DNA from: Paratrimastix pyriformis | Taxonomy: Eukaryota; Preaxostyla; Paratrimastigidae | NCBI GenBank assembly: GCA_027972325.1 | Contig: JAPMOS010000247.1 | Location: 1 to 41,980 of the forward strand | Length of the DNA stretch: 41,980 nt | Direction: 5' to 3' | Shown: piece after piece, positions 9,600-19,424 of the stretch | Layout: each line of letters starts with the position of its first letter | Numbering within the stretch: position 1 is the stretch's first letter | Made by a program: the position numbers and the translations under genes | The notes under the pieces: generated by a model | Databases searched by the model: none | Seen by the model: only the letters and a program-made list of their open reading frames with translations | What the model was told of the DNA's origin: nothing

Positions 9600-9841
9600 A
9601 ATGTCTTTTCGTTCTTTTGTTTCATGGATGCGGGGGGTTCTGCGTGTTCTCTCTCTCCTGTCCGCTCCTTCCATTCCATGCGTCTGCTGCTGGTCTTCAG
9701 TGGACGAGTGCGTCGTCCATGTTGGTTGGTGGTTTATCGCATGTTACCCCCCCACTTCGGTGGGATGCACCCCCCGTTATGAGCTGATCAATACAGGGGG
9801 TGTTGGGCGGGGGACCCCTTTTGGGGTTTCTCCAAGTATCC

Positions 9842-9860
9842 AACACACACACACACACAC
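9842..9860. repeat. (AC)n microsatellite
   Basis: A dinucleotide run of about nine units lies between the decayed ORF and the RNase H fragment. Confidence 0.9.
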
Positions 9861-9929
9861 TCTGAGAACCAGCATCTTATCCAACTCTCCTCCTTGATCT
9901 TATTTCTTTCCCTCTCCATTGCGTGTTCC

Positions 9930-10210
9930 GGCCGAGACCGGTGCGTGCTCCTGCTGTCGGACAGCGAGTACGCCCTCGGGGCCCTGTGCCGCGCCACCTG
10001 CCTGACCCAGTCGCAGCAGGAGGTCCTCCGACTCCGGGACGAACTGGTCTCACGGTGGCCGCGCCTCCTCTGCCATCACGTGCCCTCCCACGTGGACGAG
10101 GTGGCCCCCGGCTGCCCCCACCTGTCCCCTGTGGGGCAACTTGCAGGCCGACCGGCTGGCCGGCGAGGCCCAGGAGCCCCCACCGACAAGGCCGGCTCGC
10201 CCACCCCCAT
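9930..10210 (+). pseudogene. RNase H domain fragment (retroelement)
   Basis: The plus-strand frame contains LLLSDSEYALGALC, then HHVPSHVDE, and in a neighbouring phase GNLQADRLAGEAQE. These correspond to the DSxYA, H-x-SH and GNxxADxLA blocks of type I RNase H domains carried by LINEs and other retroelements. The N-terminal strand with the first catalytic Asp is not visible. A change of phase lies between the second and third blocks. The fragment is followed directly by low-complexity repeats. Confidence 0.6.
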
Positions 10211-10316
10211 CCAACAGGGCTTGGCCTGCCCGCAGAGATGCCCTACCGCCCCTCGGGCCCAAAGGACGCCCGTTGCCGGACCCCACCCGGCCCTTCACGC
10301 TCGCGGTGGCCAGGAG

Positions 10317-10605
<289 letters not shown>

Positions 10606-11269
10606 AAGGATGAGGAAAAGGAGGGGCTGAACCAGGGTGCGCCCCAGCGACATATTGTGCGTGCATGCTGGGGGTGGTGGTGGTGGGGGATTGGGGGGGG
10701 GCGAGGGGAAGGGGGGGTGGGTGGGATGGGTGGGGGCAATGGAGATGAGTTGGTGCCGACTGTGTATGATGACCCCTGGTCCACGCCCCTGGTCCACGCC
10801 CTGGGGATCCTGCGGATGGGGTCGGTGCGAGACAAGGGCGTGCACGTGGTTTCTATTGACCCGTACAAGTATCAGTCGGGCAAACAATTGAAAGGTTGCA
10901 GCGTTCGACGTGGAGGAAACACGAGCACCACCAGGCCCAAAGCCGGCGAGATGGGGGGTGTGCCAGCAGGCGCCGGGCGCACTCGGGCAGCGGGACCAGG
11001 GAGGGCCAAAGCGCGAAGGGGCCAGCATCGGGTGTGCCGCTCAGAGCCGCGGCACGGTGTGCCCTTGGCCTCGAGCCGCAGCAATCCAGGAAGAAGCCAA
11101 CAGAGAGAGATATTCGATGCATTCTGGCTCTACCCGCAGACACAGGAAAAACGAGATTGTTACTCGGCCAGGCCTTTGCGGGGGGCAGTCCATCAGAGGG
11201 TAATCGCTGGCCAGGATCAAACGACCCAAGGTGATGGTGGACAGCGGCCCTCCGGCCTCTTGGGCCGTT
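10606..11269. other. No recognisable gene
   Basis: G-rich runs at 10670-10735 are followed by mixed sequence. Both strands have open frames, but none shows conserved domains or credible composition. Confidence 0.5.
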
Positions 11270-11789
11270 GGCGGGGGGGGGGGGGGGGGGGGTTGCGGAA
11301 TGCAATGCTGGGGCCATTAGGCCCCTCGGGAGATGCCGGAGCGCATGCCCATGAGGATCAGCGCGTCCTTCATCGTCTGCCTCGCGAGCAGGCGCGCGAA
11401 CAGGTTCTCCTGCTGTGTGCGTTTGGGGGGGGGAGGAGGGAGGGAGGGAGGGGAGGCGGGGGGGGCATTGAAATGGAAGGGGTCAGTGGGCGATGAAATG
11501 AACAGAGGAGCCGAATGGTGCGCATGTGTGTGTGTGTGGGGGGGGGGGTGATGATGGCGGGGGTGATGATGATGTGTGCGGGGGGGGGGGGCGGGGTGAT
11601 GATGGCGGGGGCGGGGTGATGATGTGGGGTGACGGGGTCGACGATGATGATGTGTGTGCGTGTGTGTGTGGGGGTGATGATGATGTGATGATGATGATGG
11701 CGGGGTGACGGGGTGATGATGGCGGGGTGATGATGGCAGGGGGACGGGGTGATGATGGCGGGGGTGATGATGGCGGGGCGGGTGATGAT
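11270..11789. repeat. G-rich low-complexity tract with GATGATGGCGGGG units
   Basis: Long G runs (11274-11292 and 11427-11463) and many irregular copies of GTGATGATGGCGGGG (11540-11789) make up the tract. It abuts the truncated Gag of copy C at 11790. G-quadruplex formation is plausible. Confidence 0.85.
11317..11412 (-). CDS. Possible terminal exon of an unknown gene
   Basis: A minus-strand block starts after a CACACAG acceptor-like site. It encodes QENLFARLLARQTMKDALIL and ends GISRGA with TAA. The composition is protein-like, with a helix rich in Leu/Arg/Met, unlike the surrounding low-complexity DNA. No partner exon is visible, because upstream is G-rich repeat. It may be the stranded end of a host gene. 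Confidence 0.25.
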   Translation of the reverse strand, partial: QENLFARLLARQTMKDALILMGMRSGISRGA

Positions 11790-13291
11790 GAAGCGGCGCC
11801 GCTGCGGGAAGCTGCGCTGCTGGCGCTGGGCAAAGTCGTTGAACCGGTCGCCGCCTCGGCCAAACCCGCCGCCATAGCTGCGCCCGCCGAAGCCGCCGCG
11901 GCCACCCGACGAGCGGAAGTCGCGATCCCGGCCCCCGCCCATGCGACGCCCGCCAGCCTGGCCGCCGCGTTGCTGCTGCTGCTGGCCGGGCAGGGCGCGC
12001 ATGCCCTGAGCGAGGCGGATGGCGAAGTCGAGCTGCTGGAGGTTCTGGCCCGTGGCGACCTCGGGAGCGGTGCGGACATACTCGTACATGCGGGCCACGT
12101 CGGGGCAAGTGCTGTGTGCACCCAGGCGAGCCGCTTGCGGTCCACGATGGCGGAGGCAATGGAGCGAGCAAAGCAGAGGGCGGCGCGCAAGTCCTCCTCG
12201 GTGCAGGGCAGGCGCGCCAGCCGCTCAAGGTTGAGCGATTCCCGGTGAAGGCGCTGGAGAAAGCGGAATTCAGCCCTGGACTCGCGGGCAAGGCCCGTGA
12301 CGGAGCCGAGCTGGGGAAAGTCGCTGGGCACGGCAACGCCCCGGACAAATGCCCGGGCGCGCTCCAGTGCGAGCCTGTCAGAGGCCTCGCGGTCGCCAGG
12401 CTGCTGCTGCGGGTCGGCTGCGTGCCGGAGCTCATCCTCGTCGCCGGCGGCGGCAGCGTCGTCCTCGTCCGCAATTCGCCCTCGGCGCCGGCGGCATCAT
12501 CGTCGCCGCTGGGCGGGTCGGCCTCCCCCGGAAAGGGACCGGGAGCAGCCCGGGCGAGCCGCCGGAAGGCTGCGGCGGCTGGGACTTGGTTGGACGGAAC
12601 GTTGGTTGCAGTGGCCTGGTCGGGCCGAAAAAACGAGAGCGGAGCAGGCTCATCCGCGGCCGGCACGGCGGCGGCACCACCGGCACCCGGGGGGGCACCA
12701 GCAGCACCGCGGGCAGCAAGGCCGGCCTCCTGGGCGGGAGGCAAGGCCGCGGAGGCAGCAGCTGCGGCCACGAGCAAGGCCCGCTGCTGCTCGAGAAAGT
12801 CCCCAGCGAGGCCTCCATCACGCGCCGGATGTAGAGGTCGAGGCCTTCCTGGGGCTGGGGGGTGACGGCAGAGTGAATCTGCAGGGCCGGGGTGGGCACA
12901 GGGGGCGCGGGGGGCAGCGGGACGGTCCCCTCGGGCCCGCTCTGGGCGGCACCGTCGTCGTCGAGGTCCTGGGATGGTAGCGGAGCGGTCGCGGTGGCCA
13001 GGCCGGACGCGGCCTGCGCGGCGGAAGCAGCCTTGTGGACAGCCGCAGCCGCCTGTAGGGCCTGCGCCGGGCTTGCCGGGCCACCGGGAGCCGCCCCTGA
13101 CACGCGGGCATCCGTAACCATCGGCCGGTCCAAGAAGGTCGAGCCCGGGCCGCGAGTGCCCCTTCCCGCCGAAACGGCACTCGAAGAGCCACTCGAAGAG
13201 CCGTTGGGGTCGGATTGGGTGTCCCAGGAGTTGGAACCTTGATGTTGATCTTGGGCATCGGAGGGTCTTGAAGTCGATGAGTAGAGGCCAT
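11790..13291 (-). pseudogene. Gag-like protein, family 2 DIRS (copy C)
   Basis: It starts at MASTHRLQDPPMPKI. The order is a Ser/Gly-rich N-terminus, Ala-rich helices, an acidic Asp/Glu linker, a helical block (RLHRESLNLERLARLPCTEE), and an Arg/Gly/Phe-rich tail (GGRGGFGGRSYGGGFGRGG). The last is reminiscent of RGG nucleic-acid-binding tails. The copy is broken. Confidence 0.7.
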
Positions 13292-13359
13292 TGGAGTAGA
13301 GTTTCGTTGTTGTTCGGTCGGTAGTCCTTGAAAAACGGGTGTTCACCACGAAAAACGAA

Positions 13360-13976
13360 GGCACTGTGCTGGTCCGGGGCGCCCCTTAAGTACTGGAATT
13401 GGGCGGGAAATTTCAGATCTCATTTTTCAACTTTTGCTCTGTTGTGATTTCGACATCCGTGCTTTTTACCCTCTCTTGGGACCCCTTCCGGAGCCCAAAT
13501 CGGGGTCACTTCACGGTTCGATCATGGACCGTTGGCCCGCAATTACCTTAACGGTTTTCGGAGATCGGAGATTTGCCGAATCTCGGGCCGTTAACCCGAA
13601 TCTCACCTTCCGATGCGTGTTAAATTTTTTCTTTTCGCCCGATGTTCTTGGCTCCCTTTGACCTCTCTCTCCGATTTTTGTTGTGATTTATGGACGCGTA
13701 TTGGACACGCTGCCCGTCGTGACCATACGATTTTAATTTTAGGATTGGTTTTTTCGGTCGAACCAACCCTATCGACCACCGGTCGACCCATGTCCATCCT
13801 GACCGGTTCTCCACCCAGGACACTTTTTTTGAGATGTTTCCAAGTGCTTTCACCTGGGTTTGACTTGTGACTTTTCTGCATTGTGTGGTGTTTATCATGA
13901 AGAACAAGGAGATATAGCACCTAGACTGCCGAAGACGGAGGCTGTCGGCTGCTATCCTGAGTCTTACGATGGATAG
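13360..13976. repeat. Family 2 inverted terminal repeat with R-type end (copy C)
   Basis: Bases 13360-13935 are the reverse complement of about 15030-15605 and are nearly identical to the reverse complement of 21085-21670. The outer 40-60 bases form the R-type extension, which reads inward from CTATCCATCGTAAGACTCAG. Confidence 0.85.
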
Positions 13977-15003
13977 ACAGAAAACATAAAACAGACAAAT
14001 GAGGCCCGGCGCGGCGCGGCAACTCAAAAGCACTCGCCGGCGGGCAGGCTGGACGAATCCGCCTCGAGCTCGTCGTTCTCGTCGTCATCAGACGGCCTGG
14101 CCCAGAGAGCGCTCCGGCGGCGGCGGCGCGGAGCAGAAGGCGCCCTGCTCGAGCGGCGGCGAGCAGGCGCAGCAGGCGTGCTCGTGGCATCGCCCGAAGG
14201 ACTCGCCTCATCGGAAACGTCGTCGTCGCATATCACAACGCGCTGGCGTGGCGGAGCGGCCGGGCGGTGACGCGGCGTGGCCGCCGACAGCGAGAGCGAC
14301 GAAGCAGGCGAGCCTGGCGGCAGGGGCGGAGGCGGAGGCGCCGGACGCACGGCCTGGACGAGATCCGTGGCGGCGAGCGGCGCGGCGGCGCCAGGGGCAC
14401 GGGGCGGCGGCGGCGGCGGCGCCGGGGCGAACATCAGGTCGGTGAAGTTGCTGTCGACGCCCGTCTGCACGTAGTGCTGCGCAAACACTGGCCGAAGCCC
14501 AGCGGCCCAGGTGCAGGATCTTGTCGGGCATGACCTCGCGCGCAATGGCCCAGCTGGCCCCGCCACGGCGGAAGCCGCGGGCCGAGAGGAGCGAGCGATC
14601 GCCCCCGCCGGCGACGATGACCTCGTTGAGGATGTGGCTGATGGTGGCCGGCTTGACGCCCTCGTAGGGGCGGCGCAGCTGGATAACGACCCGCGACGGT
14701 CCGGGCGGGTCGGGGCGCATGGCGCGCGTGCGGCGGAGCCAGCACTGGTAGCAGCTCACCGGGTCGAGCAGCGCATCGGCGGCGCGCCAGATGGTGACGG
14801 AGGCGCCCTGGGCGGTGTAGTCGTTCTTGAAGCCCAGCAGGCAGACCACCAGCCGATCGGCGGCCGGCGGCACGGCCACCTGCGCCACGGTGGGCAGGGT
14901 CACGTCCGAGGGCCGAAGCAGCGCCAGGAAGGCCAGCAGGGCGACCAGCTTGGCGCGGAGGCGCTCCAGCGGAAGCGCGTCGTTGGGGCCCCACCGGTGG
15001 AAG
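13977..15003 (-). mobile_element. Stranded recombinase fragment, family 2 DIRS
   Basis: This 1027-base piece corresponds to about 16007-17025 of copy D, the C-terminal part of the tyrosine recombinase plus a little 3' sequence. It includes LLRPSDVTLPT and the Ala/Pro-rich tail. It sits exactly between the R-type terminus at 13976 and the L-type terminus at 15004. It is broken. Confidence 0.8.
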
Positions 15004-15605
15004 TGAGTCGACAGCCGAAGTCGAGGCAGGATAGGTGCTATATCTCCTTGTTCTTCATGATAAACACCACACAATGCAGAAAAGTCACAAGTCAAACCCA
15101 GGTGAAAGCACTTGGAAACATCTCAAAAAAAGTGTCCTGGGTGGAGAACCGGTCAGGATGGACATGGGTCGACCGGTGGTCGATAGGGTTGGTTCGACCG
15201 AAAAAAACCAATCCTAAAATTAAAATCGTATGGTCACGACGGGCAGCGTGTCCAATACGCGTCCATAAATCACAACAAAAATCGGAGAGAGAGGTCAAAG
15301 GGAGCCAAGAACATCGGGCGAAAAGAAAAAATTTAACACGCATCGGAAGGTGAGATTCGGGTTAACGGCCCGAGATTCGGCAAATCTCCGATCTCCGAAA
15401 ACCGTTAAGGTAATTGCGGGCCAACGGTCCATGATCGAACCGTGAAGTGACCCCGATTTGGGCTCCGGAAGGGGTCCCAAGAGAGGGTAAAAAGCACGGA
15501 TGTCGAAATCACAACAGAGCAAAAGTTGAAAAAATGAGATCTGAAATTTCCCGCCCAATTCCAGTACTTAAGGGGGCGCCCCGGACAGTGCCTTCGTTTT
15601 GGAGT
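15004..15605. repeat. Family 2 inverted terminal repeat with L-type end (copy D)
   Basis: It begins TGAGTCGACAGCCGAAG at 15004, then follows the common repeat up to the CTTAAGGGGGCGCC block near 15590. The common part is the reverse complement of 13360-13935. Confidence 0.85.
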
Positions 15606-15746
15606 GGTGTTCTCCGTACGAGTCGCGGCAGAGGCGGCCGGTTGAAATGGCGTACAAACCCCGTCAGTAGCAGCAGGATGGGTGCGGGTGGGTCCAGCGC
15701 TCAAGGGAGAAGCAGAAAAATTAAAAACAGCAGACAAGAGGGAGGG
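15606..15746. other. Family 2 spacer between ITR and ICR
   Basis: No gene. The same spacer, with more divergence, is at about 37020-37162 in copy F, so it is a regular part of the element. Confidence 0.65.
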
Positions 15747-15846
15747 TAGCACCTATCCTGCCTCGACTTCGGCTGTCGACTCACTATCCATCGTAAGACT
15801 CAGGATAGCAGCCGACAGCCTCCGTCTTCGGCAGTCTAGGTGCTAT
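15747..15846. repeat. Internal complementary region (ICR), family 2 copy D
   Basis: A 100-base imperfect palindrome, TAGCACCTA to TAGGTGCTA. Bases 15747-15783 are the reverse complement of the L-type end (15004 onward). Bases 15784-15846 match the R-type end (21036 onward). The junction is GTCGACTCA|CTATCC. Confidence 0.85.
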
Positions 15847-16050
15847 CACATGCAGAGAGAGTCGTGGGAGAAAAGCAAAAACAGAAAACCCACAGCAGCG
15901 CAGCATCTAGTCGGCTGGCCGCAGACAAAAAGGAAAAAATGAAAATTCCCAGAAAGGCATGCCAAAACCAGCATCTAGTCGGCCGGCGGCAGCAGGAGAA
16001 ACACAGAAAACATAAAACAGACAAATGAGGCCCGGCGCGGCGCGGAAAAC

Positions 16051-17400
16051 TCAAAAGCACTCGCCGGCGGGCAGGCTGGACGAATCCGCCTCGAGCTCGT
16101 CGTTCTCGTCGTCATCAGACGGCCTGGCCCAGAGAGCGCTCCGGCGGCGGCGGCGCGGAGCAGAAGGCGCCCTGCTCGAGCGGCGGCGAGCAGGCGCAGC
16201 AGGCGTGCTCGTGGCATCGCCCGAAGGACTCGCCTCATCGGAAACGTCGTCGTCGCATATCACAACGCGCTGGCGTGGCGGAGCGGCCGGGCGGTGACGC
16301 GGCGTGGCCGCCGACAGCGAGAGCGACGAAGCAGGCGAGCCTGGCGGCAGGGGCGGAGGCGCCGGACGCACGGCCTGGACGAGATCCGTGGCGGCGAGCG
16401 GCGCGGCGGCGCCAGGGGCACGGGGCGGCGGCGGCGGCGCCGGGGCGAACATCAGGTCGGTGAAGTTGCTGTCGACGCCCGTCTGCACGTAGTGCTGCGC
16501 AAACACTTTGGCCGAAGCCCAGCGGCCCAGGTGCAGGATCTTGTCGGGCATGACCTCGCGCGCAATGGCCCAGCTGGCCCCGCCACGGCGGAAGCCGCGG
16601 GCCGAGAGGAGCGAGCGATCGCCCCGCCGGCGACGATGACCTCGTTGAGGATGTGGCTGATGGTGGCCGGCTTGACGCCCTCGTAGGGGCGGCGCAGCTG
16701 GATAACGACCCGCGACGGTCCGGGCGGGTCGGGGCGCATGGCGCGCGTGCGGCGGAGCCAGCACTGGTAGCAGCTCACCGGGTCGAGCAGCGCATCGGCG
16801 GCGCGCCAGATGGTGACGGAGGCGCCCTGGGCGGTGTAGTCGTTCTTGAAGCCCAGCAGGCAGACCACCAGCCGATCGGCGGCCGGCGGCACGGCCACCT
16901 GCGCCACGGTGGGCAGGGTCACGTCCGAGGGCCGAAGCAGCGCCAGGAAGGCCAGCAGGGCGACCAGCTTGGCGCGGAGGCGCTCCAGCGGAAGCGCGTC
17001 GTTGGGGCCCCACCGGTGGAAGAGCTCCACCAGCAGGGTGGGCGGCACGGGCAGCCCCTTCTGGACGGGCTGCGTGGTGCGGCGCAGACGGATGGCCTTG
17101 CGCAGGCGTCCGTAAAGGTGGTCTCGCGCCGGGGAAGGCACCCCAAGCGCGTCGTGAATCAGATTGACCACAGTGGCGATGAGCGACAGAGTCGACCGGG
17201 GCCGGCAGCTGGCCCGGGTAGCCTCGTCGGTGTAGTCGGCCAGCGCGCTCACGGGCATGGGCACCAGCGGGATGCCCCGGCGGGCGCAGAACCGTGCCAG
17301 GGCACGCAGCCGGTTGGTGAGGCTCTTCTCGGTGATGGGCTTTACAGCAGCCGAGACAAGTAGCTGGCGACCTTGGGCGCTCCAATGGGCCGCTCCGGCC
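16051..17400 (-). CDS. Tyrosine recombinase, family 2 DIRS (copy D)
   Basis: The core-binding segment ITEKSLTNRLRALARFCARR is followed by a catalytic domain with LLRPSDVTLPT (first-arginine region) and RRPYEGVKPATISHILNEV. Next come GFRRGGASWAIA and HLGRWASAKVFAQHY, containing the C-terminal Trp/Tyr region. A Pro/Ala-rich tail with an acidic patch (DDDENDELEAD) ends at 16051. It catalyses integration of the circular element. The frame here is close to open, but the region carries a few differences between copies. Confidence 0.75.
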   Translation of the reverse strand, partial: GRSGPLERPRSPATCLGCCKAHHREEPHQPAACPGTVLRPPGHPAGAHARERAGRLHRRGYPGQLPAPVDSVAHRHCGQSDSRRAWGAFPGARPPLRTPAQGHPSAPHHAARPEGAARAAHPAGGALPPVGPQRRASAGAPPRQAGRPAGLPGAASALGRDPAHRGAGGRAAGRRSAGGLPAGLQERLHRPGRLRHHLARRRCAARPGELLPVLAPPHARHAPRPARTVAGRYPAAPPLRGRQAGHHQPHPQRGHRRRRGDRSLLSARGFRRGGASWAIAREVMPDKILHLGRWASAKVFAQHYVQTGVDSNFTDLMFAPAPPPPPRAPGAAAPLAATDLVQAVRPAPPPLPPGSPASSLSLSAATPRHRPAAPPRQRVVICDDDVSDEASPSGDATSTPAAPARRRSSRAPSAPRRRRRSALWARPSDDDENDELEADSSSLPAGECF

Positions 17401-19280
17401 GCCCAGAAATCCTGAAGGCGCAGACGCGCCAGCTGAGGTTCTTCGTCGGTTCCGAGTGGCCGGAAGCAGCCGGGCGGAAGGCCCGCGGGTCCTGCGGCAG
17501 GAGCACGGGCCAGTCCACCGTCAGCGCCAGCAGCAGGGGCCACCAGGGCTGGCTCGGCCAGACCGGGGCCAGCAGGGTGCACTCCACGCCGGGCCCGGAG
17601 TGCTGCAGGTGGCGCAGGACGCGGTGGATCTGCGAAAAGGGGGGGTTGACCCAGCTGTTCTCGCCGGGCTCCCACCGGGCCGAAAACGTGTCGGCGCGCA
17701 GGGACTGCACATCGCGGTGGCGGCTCGTAGCGGGGCACCTGGCGCGTCGCGAAGGTGGCCATGCGGTCGATCGAGTGCGGGCCCCAGAGCCGGTCCAGCG
17801 AGCGGAACAGCGCCGGGTGGAGCATCCAGTCGCTGCGGTCGAAGTCCCGCGAGAGCTGGTCCGCCGTGGTATTCGTCACGCCCGCCACGTGCTCGGCCTG
17901 CAGGGTAATCCCGTGGCGCGCTGCGAGGGCGTGGATGGCCCGGGCGATCCCGTCCAGGGCCTGGTTGAGGCGGCCGAACCCGTTGAGGTGGGCCACCGTC
18001 GTCGCGTTGTCGACCTGGAAGAGCACCGTGCGGCCCCGCCAGGCCGGCGTCGCGGCCCAGATGCGCAGGGCGTTGAGCACGGCCATGCTCTCGCGCTGGT
18101 TGATGGGCGTCTCGCGCATGACGCCCGTCCAGGGGCCCTGGGCTGTCTCGTTGCGCTCCAGCCAGCAGGCCCCCCAGCCGATGTCCGAGGCGTCCGTGGC
18201 GCAGGTCAGATCGGCCGGCGCCGGGAGCGGACAGGCCCCGTTCCAGCCCTCGAGGCCCTCCAGCCACCAGCGGAGGTCCCCCGGGCCGGCTCGTCCAGCA
18301 TCACGCAGCAGTGCCAGTTGGGGCTGCTGCGACCACGCGGTAGACGTTGCGCAGGAGAAACTTGGCGGGCGCCACGGCCCGCGAGACGGACAGGCAGAGG
18401 CCCGCCACGTGGGCCACCCGGCGCACGTGGGGCCGCGAGCAGCGCAGCAGCCGGGCGATCTCGTGCCGGATGGTGCGCCGCTTCTCGGCGGGCACGCAGT
18501 AGCGCACCTGGGGAGCGGTCTCGACCTCGTACCCCAGGAACTGCTGCCGCGGGGCGGGCGGATGGCACTTCTCCAGCTTGAGGTTCATGCCCGCCTGCTC
18601 CATCACGGCCACGAAGCGCGCCCACTCGCGATCGGCCTCGGCCGGCCGACTGGCCACGATGAAGTCGTCGATGTAGGAGAGCATCCGCAGGCCGCACGAG
18701 GGGCCCCGGAGGTACTCGCAGAGGGGCCTGAGAAACTTGGTAAAGGCCCAGGGCGCACAGGAGAGGCCGAACGGGAGAACCGTGTAGACGTAGTAGCGGC
18801 CCCGCCAGGCGAATCCCAAGAGCTGCTGGTCGTCGGGGTGAATGCGCAGGTGATGGTAGCCCTCGGAGAGGTCCGCCGTCGAGATGTAGTCCCCGTCGCG
18901 CAGCAGGGGCGCCAGCGTGGTCAGGTCCTCCAGCTTGAAGGCCGGCGCCTGGACGAAGGAGTTGACGAAGCGCATGTCGATGCACAGCCTCAACTTGCCG
19001 TTCTTCTTGGGCGCGCACGTCAGCGGGGAGATGTTGTGCGGCGGCGCCTGGACGGGTCGGATCGCGCCCGTCTCGAGGAGGCGAGCCACCTCCTGGTCGA
19101 CGAAGGAGGCGTGCTCGGGGTGCACGTAGTTGGGCAAATGGGAGCGGCACGGCTTGCAGAGGAGCGGGATGCGGAAGCCGTGCAGGAGCCAGTTGTGCAC
19201 GCGGCGGGGCAAGTGGAAATGCGCCTCCCAGAAGGCCCGGAAGGGCGGGAGGGAGGGACGCCCAGTGCTGAAGCGAGCTG
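17342..19280 (-). pseudogene. RT and RNase H, family 2 DIRS (copy D)
   Basis: The RT shows [18 protein letters not shown] (motif A, near 18880), LPFGLSCAPWAFTKFL (near 18760) and [12 protein letters not shown] (catalytic YIDD, near 18670). RNase H follows with [14 protein letters not shown] (near 18190), [12 protein letters not shown] (near 18010), and the HVAGVTNTTADQLSR block (near 17870). A short run of His-encoding trinucleotides (19279-19302) precedes the RT. The frame has about two or three breaks in this copy. Confidence 0.8.
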
Positions 19281-19424
19281 GTGGTGGTGGTGGTGGTGGT
19301 GGAGATGCGGCCGGCCCGAGAGCGGGGATGGTCGCACCGTGGCGGCGGCAGCGGGAGGGCGGCGGTGATGGTGGTGGAGAAGGCGGACCCCGTTGCTGCC
19401 GCGGCGCGCGGGCTCTGCGCGCCG

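Larger units (their letters stand above)
11790..13976 (-). mobile_element. DIRS-type retrotransposon, family 2, copy C (Gag and 5' terminus only)
   Basis: Read on the minus strand, it has an R-type terminus at 13976, an inverted terminal repeat, a leader, and a Gag frame. The Gag stops at 11790 against G-rich repeats. RT, RNase H and recombinase are absent. It is very similar to copies D and E, so probably young. It is broken. Confidence 0.8.

Noticed and set aside
12116-12980. Long plus-strand ORFs opposite the family 2 Gag genes (also 17755-19368, 19679-20548 and 22186-23625)
   Set aside because: GC-rich codon bias opens antisense frames. The sense strand has the conserved domains.
13434-13920. 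Short ORFs inside the family 2 terminal repeats
   Set aside because: They recur only because the repeat recurs, on both strands, with no domain content.
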